A stretch of DNA of 64,000 bases from Perilla frutescens (lineage: Eukaryota; Streptophyta; Magnoliopsida; Lamiales; Lamiaceae), in contig BRKX01000004.1 in assembly GCA_026008535.1 (NCBI GenBank), forward strand, positions 32,182,501 to 32,246,500. The letters are read 5' to 3'. Position numbers and translations under genes: made by a program. The number at the start of each line of letters is the position of its first letter. Positions within the stretch are counted from its first letter, which is position 1. Positions 1 through 12,082 of this stretch are shown one piece after another. The notes under the pieces were generated by a model that was not told the DNA's origin, ran no database searches, and was given only the letters and a program-made list of their open reading frames with translations.

Positions 1-1049
1 CTGATCTGAATCATGTTCAGCATCTAAATCATCACTAAGAACAACATTAAAATTATTTATTTGTCTTCTTCGTGCTATTGGACATTCGTTTGAATAATGT
101 CCATACCCAGAGCATGCTCTATATTGAACTGAATCAATGTCTTTTCCAGTGTCAACAACTTCCTTCTTGACATTTGATCTTCCAGAATTTGATGTTGATG
201 AGGATGGAGAGTCAAACAGCCATCGAGGTTTGATATTTGGGGGGCTTTTCTTCATGGAACGAACCAGTGAGTTGAACTTCTTTGTTAGAAGTGCAACGCT
301 TAGGTTCTCTTTCTCGTTGATTTCCTGAAGATCGTCAACATCATCATGAACATCAGATGACACCGTTGTTGTCTGGAGAGCAATTCTCCTTGAAGTTGAG
401 TTTGCTTTCTGATTTTGCAGGTTCATCTCAAATGTTAGAGATGCTGATCGCTTCACTCATACTCATGGTTCCTACATAATGTGCTTCTTCAATTGTAAAA
501 ATTTTCATATTGAATCTTTCTGGGAGAGTTCGAAGCAACTTGCTAACCATGTTCTCATTAGAGATTGGACTCCCAAGAGCGGTAGATTGATTTGAGATCT
601 CACATAATTTTTGAGCATAAGATGAAATAGTTTCATCTTCAAACATGCGTAAATTTTCAAATTTTGATGTGAGCAACCTCAGTTTGGTCTTTCTAACACT
701 GGCAGACCCTTCACAATGTTCCTGAAGAATGCTCCATGCTTGATATAACACAATTGTAAATCATTTTGAAGCATGGAACATCGACTGAAATAAAAATCGC
801 ATTCAGAGCGCGAGCATTAAAATTTGAGATTATTCTCTCATCATTTGTCCATTGAGATTCTGGAGTTAACACAAAATCTCCATTCAGACCTTCCATCCTA
901 GGAGGGCTCCATTCTTCAATCACTGCCATCCGTGCTCTTTCATCGATAGATTTGATGTAAATCTTCATTAGAGATTTCTACAAGACATAGTTACCACCAT
1001 TACTATCTAGAGCAGGAGGACGACATTGATTAATCTGAATATCCATCAT
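1..1049 (-). pseudogene. Ty1/copia gag, 5' part, truncated by the window edge
   Basis: Gag of a minus-strand copia element. Read on the minus strand, it starts near 1049, just inside the LTR and primer-binding site. Recognisable in order are a segment ending WSPPRMEG, the copia gag core (ALNAIF, then ILQEHCEG, LRLLTSKFE, EDETIS, LPERFNM) and, at about 85-115, a zinc knuckle read as CSGYGHYSNEC. The first Cys of the usual CX2CX4HX4C knuckle is Tyr here. A stop lies early (NYVL then stop), a frame change lies near 751 and another stop near 428, so no intact Gag can be made. The closest relative in the window is the gag at 34834. The family assignment (UBN2-type copia gag, Sirevirus-like) follows from these motifs. 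Confidence 0.85.
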
Positions 1050-1092
1050 AGATTTCAAGCAACACCGGATCGAGTACTTAGTGTGTCGAGTA

Positions 1093-1110
1093 CCGGCTCT
1101 TGATGCCACT
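1093..1110 (-). other. Primer-binding site of the left-edge copia element
   Basis: Directly inside the LTR, the minus strand reads agtggcatcaagagccgg. This resembles the tggtatcagagc motif of plant copia elements, which pairs with the 3' end of initiator tRNA-Met. Its position right after the LTR end, with gag following, fixes the orientation of the element. Confidence 0.7.
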
Positions 1111-2177
1111 TGTTAGAATTCGTTGCCTGAAATAATGTGAATTACGGATGTAAATTGCAAAGTTAAATGAAATGTTGAAGTTAGTGTTACCACATTGCCT
1201 TCAACATGCAGCGGAAACTTAAACAAAACTTTGCACAAAATAAATTTTAAATCACACTCTTTACGGTGTGTGATTGCCTCAAGGTGAAATTCACTATCAC
1301 AAGTGATAAATAAAAACAATGTTGATGTTGTCTCGGTTCACTCCTTAGACAACACTGCATAAAACATACAGAGGACTATCCTAGCTTCACTCACTCGAAT
1401 AATCGCTTAAAACCAAACCTATCTAAACACATAGATAGATTACAATCAGTCAATCTAGATCCTAGACTTCTCAAAGTTGACTATCTAACCTACACACACA
1501 ACTAGAATGAAAGTCTCCAGCTGATTGGGACGCTAGGCAGATGTCGAGAAAGATGTCTTGGATTTCAGAGATGACAGTAGATGTAAGATTCAGAGCTTCT
1601 CCAAACCACGGTGATAACCTGCTTGCATAAATGATTTTAAGGTCTAAGGAGACCTTAAATACTTCATTCCATCTTGTATTAGTAGTTGTTTCACGATCCT
1701 AGATGTCTTGGACTTGAATCAACCGCCTTCCACTACCCATTGCTGAAGTAGACTTGAGATAACCGTCTTCTGCATTGTGTGACACACGTTCTTCAACATC
1801 GTGCAAGAGTAGCGGTTACTCCAGTGACCCACGATCTCCTACAACAGTTAGTGTCCAAAAAGGAGTGGGAACATCACTTCCCCATGAAATCCGGAACAGA
1901 TTTTGACCAAGTCAAAATCAACCTTTATCCACGTTTTAATTCAAAATAAAATATCTAATAAATACCTAAAAACGTGGAAAATGATATGTGACAAAAATCA
2001 CAATTTATTCAGATTAATTTAAAATAAATTAATCCAAAATATTAGGAAATGATAAGATTAATGTTCAGAGTGTTATACTCGATGTGACGAGAATGACGGA
2101 ACATCATTAGATATGATATTGATTGGGATGTTATCAAACGAAGTGATAACATTATCTGAAACACGTCATACTCAACA
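1111..2177 (-). mobile_element. Copia 5' LTR, minus strand (1067 bp)
   Basis: On the minus strand it begins TGTTGAG and ends TTCTAACA. It is the same family and nearly the same length as the plus-strand LTR at 24778-25841: both share a gatgttatcacttcgt block near the start, a ttccgtcattctcgt block, and an end reading ggcaac(g/a)aattctaaca. The gag and PBS lie on its inner side. The outer flank (2178) falls directly into a copia RNase H fragment of opposite orientation, so this element inserted into an older one. The partner LTR and target duplication lie outside the window. Confidence 0.85.
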
Positions 2178-2830
2178 AGAACATCATCAAGTACATCAAT
2201 GGAACTGCTAACTACGGATTGTGGTATACTTCTGATACAAATACAAGTAATACTGCATATTGTTATGCTGATTAGGCTGGATCTCCAGATGACAGAAAAA
2301 GCACTTCAGTTGCTTGCTTCTTTTTAGGAAACAATGTTGTTTCTTGGTTCAGTAAGAAGCAGAACTGCATTTCATTATCCACAGCAGAAGCTGAATACAT
2401 TGCAGCAGGGAGCAGTTCTACTCAGATCATCTGGATGATGCAGATGATGAAGGACTATAAAGTCATTCATGATACACCTATACTGTATTATGACAATATA
2501 AGTGCTATCAACATATCCAAGAATCCCATGTAGCATTCACGGACAAAGCATATAGACATCAGACATCACTTCGTCAGAGAGTTGGTTGAAGAAGAAGTGC
2601 TGAGGATTGACACATGAAAATAGAAGATCAACTAGCTGATTTGTTCATCAAGGGATTGGATGCAGCTCGATTTGAGAAACTCAGAGCATCCATTGGGTGT
2701 CCTTGGTTCAGTAAAACCAAGAAGTGGGGTATGAGTGTGTGTATTTCACACTCAGCAGAAAAGAACCATTCCTGCACAAAGGGTCTGAACATTCCCATCA
2801 AATGTTCTTCAGGATATACATGAACAATAT
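2178..2830 (+). pseudogene. Ty1/copia RNase H C-terminal fragment (Sirevirus)
   Basis: Translation shows the end of copia RNase H: an AGSPDDRKSTS block, VSWFSKKQNCISLSTAEAEY, the TKHIDIRHHF motif and a final QLADLFIKG. In-frame stops fall after AYCYAD (tag), inside NPM (tag) and before KIEDQ (tga), so it is dead. The reverse transcriptase and everything upstream are missing because the minus-strand element ends at 2177. It is followed by about 340 bp of noncoding leader and then the env-like ORF, the usual Sirevirus order. The same motifs occur in better shape at 39064-39700. Confidence 0.85.
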
Positions 2831-3168
2831 TCAAAAAATCCAGTATATATCTTTGTCAACAGCTAGTTCTGACGTGTAATCATCATCTCTGATTTTTCAG
2901 AATTTTCTTCCGATTTCTTAGTGTAACGGAAACCTGAGCCTATTCTATGAACGAAATACCCTCTTATATATTTGTTTAGCTGTTAAGAGAGATCATTCTT
3001 AAGTTTCAAATTTCTGAAATTCCAAACCCTTTTCTCTCTCGATAAAGCCTCTGAGTTCTCTGAAATTTTTCTCTTGTTTGCCATTGATTTTCTTGCTGAT
3101 CATCTCTTTCAAACACCTATATATTTTTAATAACTCCTAAACGTAAACTCGTCCATCCCAAAAAGGTC

Positions 3169-4511
3169 ATGAAACCCAGAATGAGGTATGGGAAAGTTAC
3201 ATACTCCAAACCTCAATATCAATTCTATGAGATGGATGAGTTCGATAGTCAGGTTCGCGGTGAATCAACGTACAAGAAGCCTGTTCAGAGAACGCTCCGT
3301 GATGAATCTTCGAGCAAAGATACAGAAGAGCTGATTGAAATATTTCATGAAGAAGAAGAGAAAGAAGATAAGGTAAACCTAAGAACAAGAAATTGCTTCT
3401 TCTGCAAAGAAAATAAAGACCTAAAGTCTTTCAATCCAAGATTTGTTGAAGGAAGCTGCACAATCCTACGATGTCAACAAAAAAAGGCAAGAACAAAGGG
3501 AACTATAGTCAAGAAAACTAAGAAGACTACATGCCCTTCATCAAAGAAAACCATCACAACACCTGTTGCCCAAGCCCTTCATAAAGAGAAGGGATCTGTT
3601 GTTGATGATCCAGTTAAGCCTAAAGATGTTCTTGAAGATGTCGAGGAACATGCTACAGAGAAAAGTACTGCAGAGACATCTACTCCAGCCAGTATCATGT
3701 CAAAGACATCCACTCAAGCTTCTACTATAGAAGGTGATGATGAAGATAGGGAAGATGATATTCCCTTAAGCTTGAAGATGAAAGCCATCGCTGTTGCTCT
3801 ATCGAAAGGAAAAAAGAAGGTCATTAAAAGACCTTTAGTTGCTGATCCTTTAGAGGAAGAAGTTGTTCAGAGTTCATCCTCTAAATCTGCTGAGAAGACT
3901 CCTGTTCCACAACAGGAGAAACTACTGGCATCTGCTCAATATGATCTGTTTGCCAGATCACCTGTCACGAAGAAAGCACCCAGAAGGAAGGACTCAACTG
4001 CTGTGGTGCAGTTAGTCCCAAGAACTCCTGTAAATTGAAGCCGAGCATCTGCAACTTCACCATCCATTGCTGCATCAACAAAGAAGAAGAAAGTTGTTAA
4101 ACTGACTGGCCCCTCCAAGAAGGCCAAGATAGCTGCAAAGATTGTGGATGTACCTGAAGATGTTCACTCACATTCAAGTGAACATTAGTCTGAAGCTCAA
4201 AAACAGATTGTCCATGTTCCAGGTACCTCAAGTCAAACAATCTTTCGCTCTTCCAAACATGCTGAATTATGGGAAAATGTGAAGCAGAGGTCTATGATCT
4301 CTGAGAAAAAGGTAGATAAAGATACACTATTGGCTACTGGAATGTATACCTTATTGGAGGAGACCGACTTACTAGGGATAGTGCAGAAGGTCCAAGAGTT
4401 TGTTCCCAAGGTTGTTACTGAGTTCTACTGTAACCTGACCAAAGAGATTGATGATCCAGAGTCTGAAGACATCCAGAAAGTCTATGTGTGAGGTGAGATG
4501 CTGAAGTTTTC
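3169..4511 (+). pseudogene. Sirevirus env-like ORF, 5' half (split by Athila insertion)
   Basis: A 289-residue frame (3169-4038) is open from ATG. It is Lys, Glu and Ser/Thr rich with acidic and basic blocks and has no recognised catalytic motif. After a stop at 4036 the same protein continues with further stops into 4279-4491, where EFVPKVVTEFYCNL and KVYV match the start of the domain often called putative plant transposon protein or env-like in Sireviruses. Coding sequence breaks at 4511, where the Athila element begins, and resumes at 16425 in the same frame. The function of this ORF is not established in plants; the env-like name is positional. Confidence 0.7.
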
Positions 4512-5918
4512 TGATTGGACCATATTTTCCTAAGTTTGGGGTCTGTTTTATGTTTATAATTGCTATGTGATTACCCATTTGCTCTATTTTGTGGGAAGAA
4601 TTTGTCTTTTGAGTTGAATGCAGGTAGTTAAGTCCATAGTGAAGAAAGAGCCGAGAGTCTAGACTAAAGCTGCGCATTTTGATATAAAGAGATTTGAAGC
4701 CGCAGTCAGTAAGGGCATACTGCAGGAGCTAATGAATTCTAGGCGCAGTTCGTGGGCTTTAACAATTGGAACTGGGCCGATCCATGCGTTTTGAGATTTC
4801 CAGTGGGCCCAGATGTGAATTACAGCTCAGAAATTGCTTGGAGGCGGCAACAAAGAAGTCCACAGCCCTAAGGAGTCTTTTTAGTCAACTTACATTGTTT
4901 AGATATATCTAGATTTTTATTTCCTTGTTAAAACAAACTCTCTTATGGATATTAGATATATTAGGATCTATTTTACTTTTAATTAAGAGGAAGACGAATC
5001 CAGAACAGACGCACGTGAGACCAGAGACGCGATTCTATTCAGTTTTCATATTTCTTCTTTTCCAATTCATCGTGTTCCAGTTCGATAATTTATGCGATCG
5101 AGTTTCATAATGAATTCCATCTAAGTTCGACTATATCTCGGAGAACAACTTAACGAAGCTCTAGCCAAACAAATCGTGAGATCTAATTACTTTATCATTT
5201 AAATCGAATGCATGTATCTGTTGTTCTTAATTTTCGTGTCGTTAATTATTTCGGTGTTGCTAGGTAGTTGCAAATATTTAGTAATACGAAATTAATTAGT
5301 AACCAATTAAACTGGCCATTCGTAATTGTGGTTTACGTTTAATTAGTGGTAAAACGGTTCTTCAGAGCCAGGGGAATAACAGTCAAGTCTCTATTATCCT
5401 GTGTCAGAGTCAGTTGGATTTGGATTGGGTTTCTCTAGGATTAAATGTTGTCGGCTCATTAAACCTATAGAGTGTCTCTTACGGTTGTCAGCCGATTAGG
5501 GAAATAATTGGTGAAGTGTCTTCCTGGTTATCGAGAAATTATGGAGAAATTAGGTCGTGTCAGTAAGTGTCTTCGTCGACTATAACTGGTTTGCATGAGT
5601 TGATTTAATTAATCTTTGCATCAAGGATCGGTTAATTGAGCTAGAGTGGAGTTAGTTGGAATCCGGGATATCTTTTTAATAACTGTTAGAATCTATTCTC
5701 TGCATATCTATTTATTTTATTTAATTTTATTATTGCTCTCGTTAAATTCAGTTTAAAAGTCTCAAAACCCCCGTTTGAAGCTTGATTATACAGATTGGAA
5801 ATTAGAAGTAGTTCTCGCCAGTTCCTTGGGAGACGATCCTGCTCGTCGCTGTACTCTGCAGTAAGGGCTTACCGATTGATTGTCGGGACATTTATTTTTG
5901 GTGAAAAACGACGCACCA
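4512..5918 (+). repeat. Athila 5' LTR (1407 bp)
   Basis: Starts TGATTGGACC after the ttttc duplication and ends GACGCACCA just before the PBS. It matches the 3' LTR along its whole length, apart from a replaced segment near 4670-4690 and a shorter TTTTA repeat near 5710-5730. Reading frames inside it are chance. Confidence 0.92.
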
Positions 5919-5923
5919 AATTT

Positions 5924-5941
5924 TGGCACCGTTGCCGGGGA
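5924..5941 (+). other. Athila primer-binding site
   Basis: The sequence tggcaccgttgccgggga lies five bases inside the 5' LTR. It matches the Athila-type PBS (tggcgccgttgccgggga, attributed to tRNA-Asp) except for one base. Confidence 0.85.
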
Positions 5942-6017
5942 CTGGTTCTAAGCAGTGATTACTCTTGTTTTTCAGTTTGTATTTTTTACTTTGTTTATTT
6001 GTGATTTTTTCTGGTAC

Positions 6018-8123
6018 ATGACCCGTTCCTCTTAGGAAGAAGAGTTGGTGTACAATCCAGAACCAGAAAGAAAGTTACACCATTTGAGGAAAGCTGCTCG
6101 AAAAGCTAGGGAGGCTTTTGAATCTGAACAAAGAGACCTCGGTATTCAAGAGCTGTTCAACATGGTAGACAATACAAATCCACGTAACAATCAGGAGCCA
6201 CCTGCCAACCATGAAGAAAATCGAGCACTAGTAAGGGCTGATGCAGCGGAGCCTGCCCCCTTGATTCGAGAGCTTGGTTGTCATCGAAACAATCGTCCTA
6301 TCTGCATAGTTCTACCCACCATCGCTCATAATGTGGAGATCCGACCGGGTTTCATACAAGTACTACCCAAGTTCAGTGATGCCCCTGGAGAAAGTGCGCA
6401 TATGCACTTGGCAGAATTTGATTGGGTTTGCTCTACCTTGCGTCCTCAAGGCTTCACGGACAATAACCTTCGTTTGTTGACTTTTTCACATACATTACAT
6501 GGACGGGCAAGGGAATGGCTGTTTGATCTTTCATCAGGCTCGATTACTACTTGGGATGAGATGGAAGAACAGTTTCTGCTCAAATTCTTCCCAGAAACTA
6601 GGGCTACAAACCTTCGAATGGCCATTAGTAGCATCAAGCAGAAGCCGAATGAAAGTTTGGCCTATTATTGGGTGAGGTTTCAGCAACTATGTCGAAAGTG
6701 TCCAGACCATGGATTCACCGACTATCAGTTGTTCACCAATTACTTCTATCGTGGAATGTCGACGTTTGACAGAAAGATTGTTGACGCAGCCAGTGGAGGT
6801 TCACTCACTAACAAAACTTTGGCAGAAGCAAAGCAACTGATCATGGATATGGTGTCTGGAGGTCAGCAGTATGATGATGAAGATGAGGGGCGACACAGAC
6901 CAGTGAAGGCCGTTGATCGAGCAGAAAGTTCTGGAGTAACTGAGAAAATTGATGCCCTCACATCTTTGGTTCGTGGCCTAGCTGTTGCACAAACCAAGGG
7001 CTCTCGATGTGTAGTATGTTCAGAGAATGGACACTTTTCTGATGAGTGTCCTACATTGCACGAGTCAGCCACAGAACAAGCTTGCTATGGTTCGGGTGAT
7101 GCACAGCAAGATGCACTCAAGGGGATTTACTATGATGCTCCAAGAGGAGATAAATTTAGGTGCAGGAGAAACAATGATCCTTACTCCAACACTTATAACC
7201 CGGGATGGAGAGATCATCCTAATTTCAGATGGAAACAACCTGAAGATCAACCTGTCGCTGGAGATTTACCTCCACGACCCCCAAGAGACAGTCAGTATGC
7301 CCATACTGACAAGCCTGTTCCCAGCATGAGCAATATTATGAAATGCCTCAAGCAAAGCAGCGCACTGGTGAACAATTTGGCACAAAGTCAGAAGGCTTTC
7401 CAACAGGAGACTCAAGTAGCTTTAGGTAGTATGGGTACACAAATTACCCAGCTTGCTACTCAGATGAACAAGATGCAAGGAAATCAAGGGAAGCTCCCAT
7501 CCCAGACTGAACAGAATCCCAGAGGCAATGTGAGTGCAGTCACACTGAGGAATGGAAAAGAGTTAGTTAAAGTTGAGCCAAAGAAGCAGAACACCCAGCC
7601 AAAGAAGCAGAACACCCAGCAGTATGGGCATACTGCTGATGCTGAAGGCAGGATGGAAGCTGAAGACAAGCAAGTTGTAGCTCCGGATGCCCCTACTGAG
7701 GTATGTGAACAGTCTAAGATTTCTAATCCTATCCATGCAGCCCCTTTTCCTTCCAGGTTGGCGAAGCATAAGAAGGATGACAATGAAAAGGAGATCCTTG
7801 AATTGTTCAAGAAAGTGGAAATCAATCTCCCATTACTTGATGCTATCAAACAAGTTCCCAGATACGCCAAATTCTTGAAGGAGCTTTGTGCAAAGAAGAT
7901 ACGGTATGGGAAAGATGCCAGAATCACGGTTAGTGAGAATGTGTCTGCGGTTATTCAACGAAAGTTACCACAGAAATGCCGAGACCCAGGTATGTTCACT
8001 ATCCCTTGCATCATTGGGAGTGAGAAGGTCGACAGTGTCATGTTAGATTTAGGAGCATCCATCAATGTCATGCCTCTGTCTGTGTACAAAGATCTACAGT
8101 TAGGTCCTATGAAGGATACCTGA
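6018..8123 (+). pseudogene. Athila gag with N-terminal protease
   Basis: The natural ATG is probably at 6018, because its frame runs on into VYNPEPER. The sixth codon is TAG (6033-6035), and the frame is then open to a TGA at 8121. The capsid-type Retrotrans_gag core spans about 6340-6860 (motifs REWLFDL, WDEMEEQFLLKFFP, ESLAYYWVRFQ). A complete CX2CX4HX4C zinc knuckle lies at 7008-7049. Towards the end is the aspartic protease motif DLGASINVMP (Asp at 8046-8048). The terminal TGA replaces a Gly codon seen at this place in the family, and the protease continues in frame after it. Only two point mutations interrupt about 700 codons. Confidence 0.88.
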
Positions 8124-8558
8124 GTCATAATTCAATTGGTCGATAGATCTAATGCTTATCCACATGGTGTTGTAGAGGACGTTCTGGTTAAGGTCAATGA
8201 TGTAATTTTTTCTGTGGATTTTTATATTGTTGATATGAATGACTCTCTGTCTGCTCACAGGCCTTTGATCTTGTTAGGTCGTCAATTTATGAAAACAGCA
8301 AGAACTAAGATAGATGTTGATAAAGGTATGTTGAGTTTTGAATTTGATGGGGACATAGTCACATTTAACATCTTTGAGGCTATGAAACATGTCGAAGATC
8401 CTGAAGCTTTGTATATGGTTGATATTGTTGATTCTCTGGTTGACGAGTTTGTGGAGTATAATTTCAAGGAAGACAAACTTGAGCAGGTACTCTTTGGTGG
8501 AGTTTCTGACACACTTGCAGAGTCTGAAGAAGAAGAGGCCATTCGTGAAATTATCTAG
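8124..8558 (+). pseudogene. Athila protease C-terminal part and linker
   Basis: In frame with gag after the TGA at 8121. Translation gives IIQLVDRSNAYPHGVVEDVL and a second flap-like stretch RPLILLGRQFMKTARTKID, both typical of the Athila and plant gypsy protease just after DLGAS. An acidic linker follows and ends at TAG (8556-8558). No catalytic residue seems missing here; the defect is the pair of stops that separates it from gag and RT. Confidence 0.8.
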
Positions 8559-9607
8559 CAGTTGTATGCCACCGAGGAATTTCCAGCCAGGAACATGACA
8601 GGTTGTACGCCCTTACCGATGCACACAGAACCGATATTGCCATCCCACGTGAAAGCCCCGGTTTTGGAGTTAAAGGTTCTTCCTGAGCATTTAAAATATG
8701 CTTATCTGGGGAAGGACGACACACTGCCTGTCATCATCAGCAATGATCTTTCCTCCGATCAAGAAAACCGACTGATCAAAATTCTGAAAAAGCATTAAGG
8801 CGCTATAGGGTGGACCTTAGCCGATATCAAAGGGATTAGTCCAGATATTTGCATGCACCGCATATTCCTTGAGCCAGAGTGCAAGCCATCTCGAGATCCA
8901 CAGAGAAAATTGAACCCGGTGATGAAAGAAGTGGTTCTCAAAGAGATACTCAAGCTGCTCCAGCTTGGGATCATTTACCTAATTTCTGACAGTGAATGGG
9001 TCAGTCCAGTGCACGTTGTCCCTAAGAAATCCAGTTTTCAGCTTGTGAAGAATGAGAATAACGAGTTGATTCCGATGCGGTTGCAGACCGGTTGGTGCAT
9101 GTGCATCGATTTTAGGAAACTAAATGATGCAACACGCAAAGATCACTTCCCTTTACCGTTCATTGATGAGATGCTTGAACGTTTGGCAGAAAAATCATTC
9201 TTTTACTTCCTCGACGGATACTCGGGCTACTTTCAGATTTTTGTCGCCCAAGAGGACCAGGAAAAGATGACTTTCACATGTCCCTTTGGAACGTTTGCCT
9301 GCCGAAAAATGCCATTTGGGTTGTGTAACGCTCCTGGCACCTTCCAACGGTGTATGATGAGCATTTTTTTCGACTTGATTTTTATGGAGATTCTGTCGAG
9401 CAATGCATAGAGCACCTAGATAAGGTCCTTCAAAGGTGCGTCGAGACTGATTTGGTGTTGAATTTCAAGAAATGTCACTTTATGGTGCAACAAGGTATCG
9501 TACTTGGCCATGTCATTTCTGCGAAAGGGATTGAAGTCGATAAAGCAAAGGTTGATTTAATCGTGAAGCTTCCTTATCCTTTTAATGAGAAAGAAATCTG
9601 AGCTTTT
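8559..9607 (+). pseudogene. Athila reverse transcriptase, active-site loop deleted
   Basis: Begins with LKVLPEHLKYAYLG and has a stop at 8796 (TAA). RT motifs follow: KEILKLLQLGIIY, WVSPVHVVPKK, CIDFRKLNDATRKDHFPLPFIDEML, DGYSGYFQI, TCPFGTFACRKMPFGLCNAPGTFQRCM. At about 9365-9385 the frame changes and the sequence passes from FFDLIF-like residues straight to YGDSVEQC. The intervening family motif with its two catalytic aspartates (xMDD) is therefore absent. The palm continues in another frame (KVLQRC, NFKKCHFMV, GIVLGHVIS) to TGA at 9599. An RT lacking this loop cannot polymerise. Confidence 0.87.
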
Positions 9608-10160
9608 CTAGGCCATGCAGGATTCTACAGGCGCTTCATTCAAGACTTCTCCAAAATCGCCCAACCGATGACCAAGTTGCTGCAAAAAGATGCTCCATTC
9701 TTTTTTGATGACCAATGCAAATAAGCCTTTGATATTTTGAAAGCAAGACTTACTTCTGCTCCAATCATTCAACCACCCCCAATAGGGCCTTCCTTTTGAG
9801 CTTATATGTGACGCTAGTGACTTCGCGGTTGGAGCGGTACTTGGACAAAAGAGTGGAAAGCAGAGCCATGTCATCTATTACGCCTCCAAGACTCTTAATA
9901 CAGCTCAATGCAATTACACAACAACTGAGAAGGAACTCCTATCAGTCATCTTCGCATGTGAGAAGTTTCGGTCCTATATTGTGGGATCCAAAGTTGTGGT
10001 GTATACAGATCATGCCGCTTTGAAGTATTTACTGTCGAAAAAGGAATCCAAGCTTCGATTGATTCGTTGGGTACTCCTTTTGCAAGAGTTTGATCTGGAA
10101 ATCAAAGATAAGAAGGGCGCTGAAAATAATGTTGTTGACCATCTGAGCAGACTGATGACA
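9608..10160 (+). pseudogene. Athila RT thumb and RNase H
   Basis: Starts FLGHAGFYRRFIQDFSKIA, the connection after the RT. It has a stop at 9722-9724 and a frame change near 9790. From there the RNase H reads through: ELICDASDFAVGAVLGQ (first catalytic Asp in DAS), YYASKTLN, TTTEKELLSVIFACEKFR and VYTDHAALKYLL, then VVDHLSRL. The frame is open into the integrase. Confidence 0.83.
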
Positions 10161-11447
10161 CAGTCCGACGGTATGACCATACCGGATGACTTCCCAGACG
10201 AGCTCTTACTGGCTACCGCCAGTGCAACCTCGTGGTATGCTGATTTGGTGAACTATCTTGCAACTGGGATGTTTCCTAAAGGAACTGAAACAACAACAAA
10301 AAATAAGTTGAAGACCCAAGCCAAGTATTTCATTTGGGACGAGCCCTACTTATGGAAGACATGTGCTGACCAAGTCATTCGACGCTGCATTCCGGATGAC
10401 GAGATCCAGTCAATTCTCGAGTTTTTCCATGCTCATGCCTGTGGAGGCCATTTTGGACCCAAGAGGACAGCTCGTAAAATTCTCGATTGTGGTTTTTACT
10501 GGGAAACCATCTTCAAAGATGCTTACTTTTTCTGCAAGACTTGTGACCGTTGCCAACGCCTTGGCAATATTTCTTCACGAAACGAGATGTCTCAAGTGCC
10601 TATCTTGGTGTGTGAGATTTTTTATGTATGGGGCATGGACTTCATGAGCCCCTTTCCGAGCTCTTTCGGTAAATCATACATCCTTTTAGCCGTCGATTAT
10701 GTCTCCAAATGGGTTGAAGTTCAAGCTACTTCGACTAATGATTCTAAAGTGGTTGTTAAATTTCTGAAAACTTAAATCTTCCAACGATTTGGTGTTCCTC
10801 GAGCCATAATTAGTGACCAAGGCACTCACTTCTGCAATCGGACATTGGAAGCCTTGTTCAAGAAATATGAAGTTCATCATCGAGTTGCTACCGCTTATCA
10901 CCTGCAATCTAATGGACATGCCGAAGTTTCGAATCGCGAAATCAAGAACATTTTGGAGAAAACTGTCAATCCTTCCCGGAAAGACTGGAACCTGCGCCTG
11001 GATGATGCAGTATGGGCATACCGCACAGCTTACAAGTCACGTATCGGCATGTCCCCTTACAGATTGATTTTTGGCAAGCAGTGCCATCTTCCTGTGGAAT
11101 TGGAACATCGAGCCTTTTGGGCAGTCAAACAATGTTGTCTTGATCCAACATTAGCGAGGTTCGAAAGAAAATACCAATTGCAAGAACTTGAGGAAATTCG
11201 TTTGGAAGCTTATGATCACGCTCGTTCCTATAAAGAGCGCACAAAACTCTTGCATGATAAATACATCCGGAGGAAAAGTTTCGAAGTGGGCCAGCCAGTT
11301 CTGTTGTATAATGCTCGTCTCCGACTCATGCCGGGAAAGTTGAAGTCCCGTTGGACGGGACCATATGAAGTTGTTCGAGTAAGCCCTCACGGCGCAGTGG
11401 AGATTCGCAGCTTGTCTACGGATAAAATTCTCACAGTCAATGGATAG
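10161..11447 (+). pseudogene. Athila integrase
   Basis: The zinc-binding region has His in HAHACGGH and Cys in CKTCDRC. The DDE core is complete by eye: Asp in WGMDFM (about 10636), Asp in IISDQGTHF (about 10815) and Glu in NGHAEVSNREIK (about 10923). One TAA at 10773 splits the core. The C-terminal part continues through WAYRTAYK, GMSPYRLIFGK, VLLYNARLRL and KLKSRWTGPYEV to a stop at 11445. Apart from that one nonsense codon the integrase is the best preserved part of pol. Confidence 0.88.
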
Positions 11448-12082
11448 TTGTTAAAGCTATTTCTTACTGGACTGGATTCACAGCCATTTGATGGGGTTGA
11501 CTTGGTTGCCCCGGAAATCACTTCACGATCATTTTCCTCATGTCGAGCCTACGACATTAACCAACGGCGCTTCTCGGGAGGCAACCCGATTTCCTTTCCC
11601 TTCCTATTCCATTTATTTACTGTTTTATTTTCTTTCTTTCATTGTTTTCATTTAAGTCTTTTTCTTATTTTAGTTCATTTTAGTTCTTTTCTATGAAATT
11701 ATAAAAAAAAAACAAAAAAAAAATAAAAAAAAAAATAATAAAAAAAACATAAAAAAAAATAAAAAAACTAAATAAATAACACACAACAAAATAAAGAGGG
11801 GGGGCTCGGCAGAATTATGCTACTACATCTAAGTGTATGTTGCTTTACTTCTAAGTGTGGGGTCAGGGGTACCAGTGTAATTTTCCTAAGTGAGGAGGGG
11901 CTACGTTGCAATTTACATATTTATTTTTGGGGGATTTTGCCCTTGGCCCTAATTTGATACAATTTAACCCCTTTCCCCCCAATTTGAATTGTTACAACAC
12001 TTATTCTATTTTTTCACTGCTTGTAGAACTCCCGCGCCTCTTCAACTTCCCAACCGCTTCTCCTCTCACCGGACACCCCATA
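11448..12082 (+). repeat. Athila spacer between pol and the env-like ORF, with A-rich tract
   Basis: No coding sequence is supported. About 11580-11695 is T-rich, followed by an A-rich tract (11699-11770) and then two copies of a ctaagtgtggggt-type motif (about 11850 and 13723) of the kind Athila elements repeat before the 3' LTR. Confidence 0.6.

Noticed and set aside
5795..6004. Short plus-strand frame across the Athila LTR/PBS boundary
   Set aside because: Crosses the LTR end and primer-binding site, so it is noncoding.
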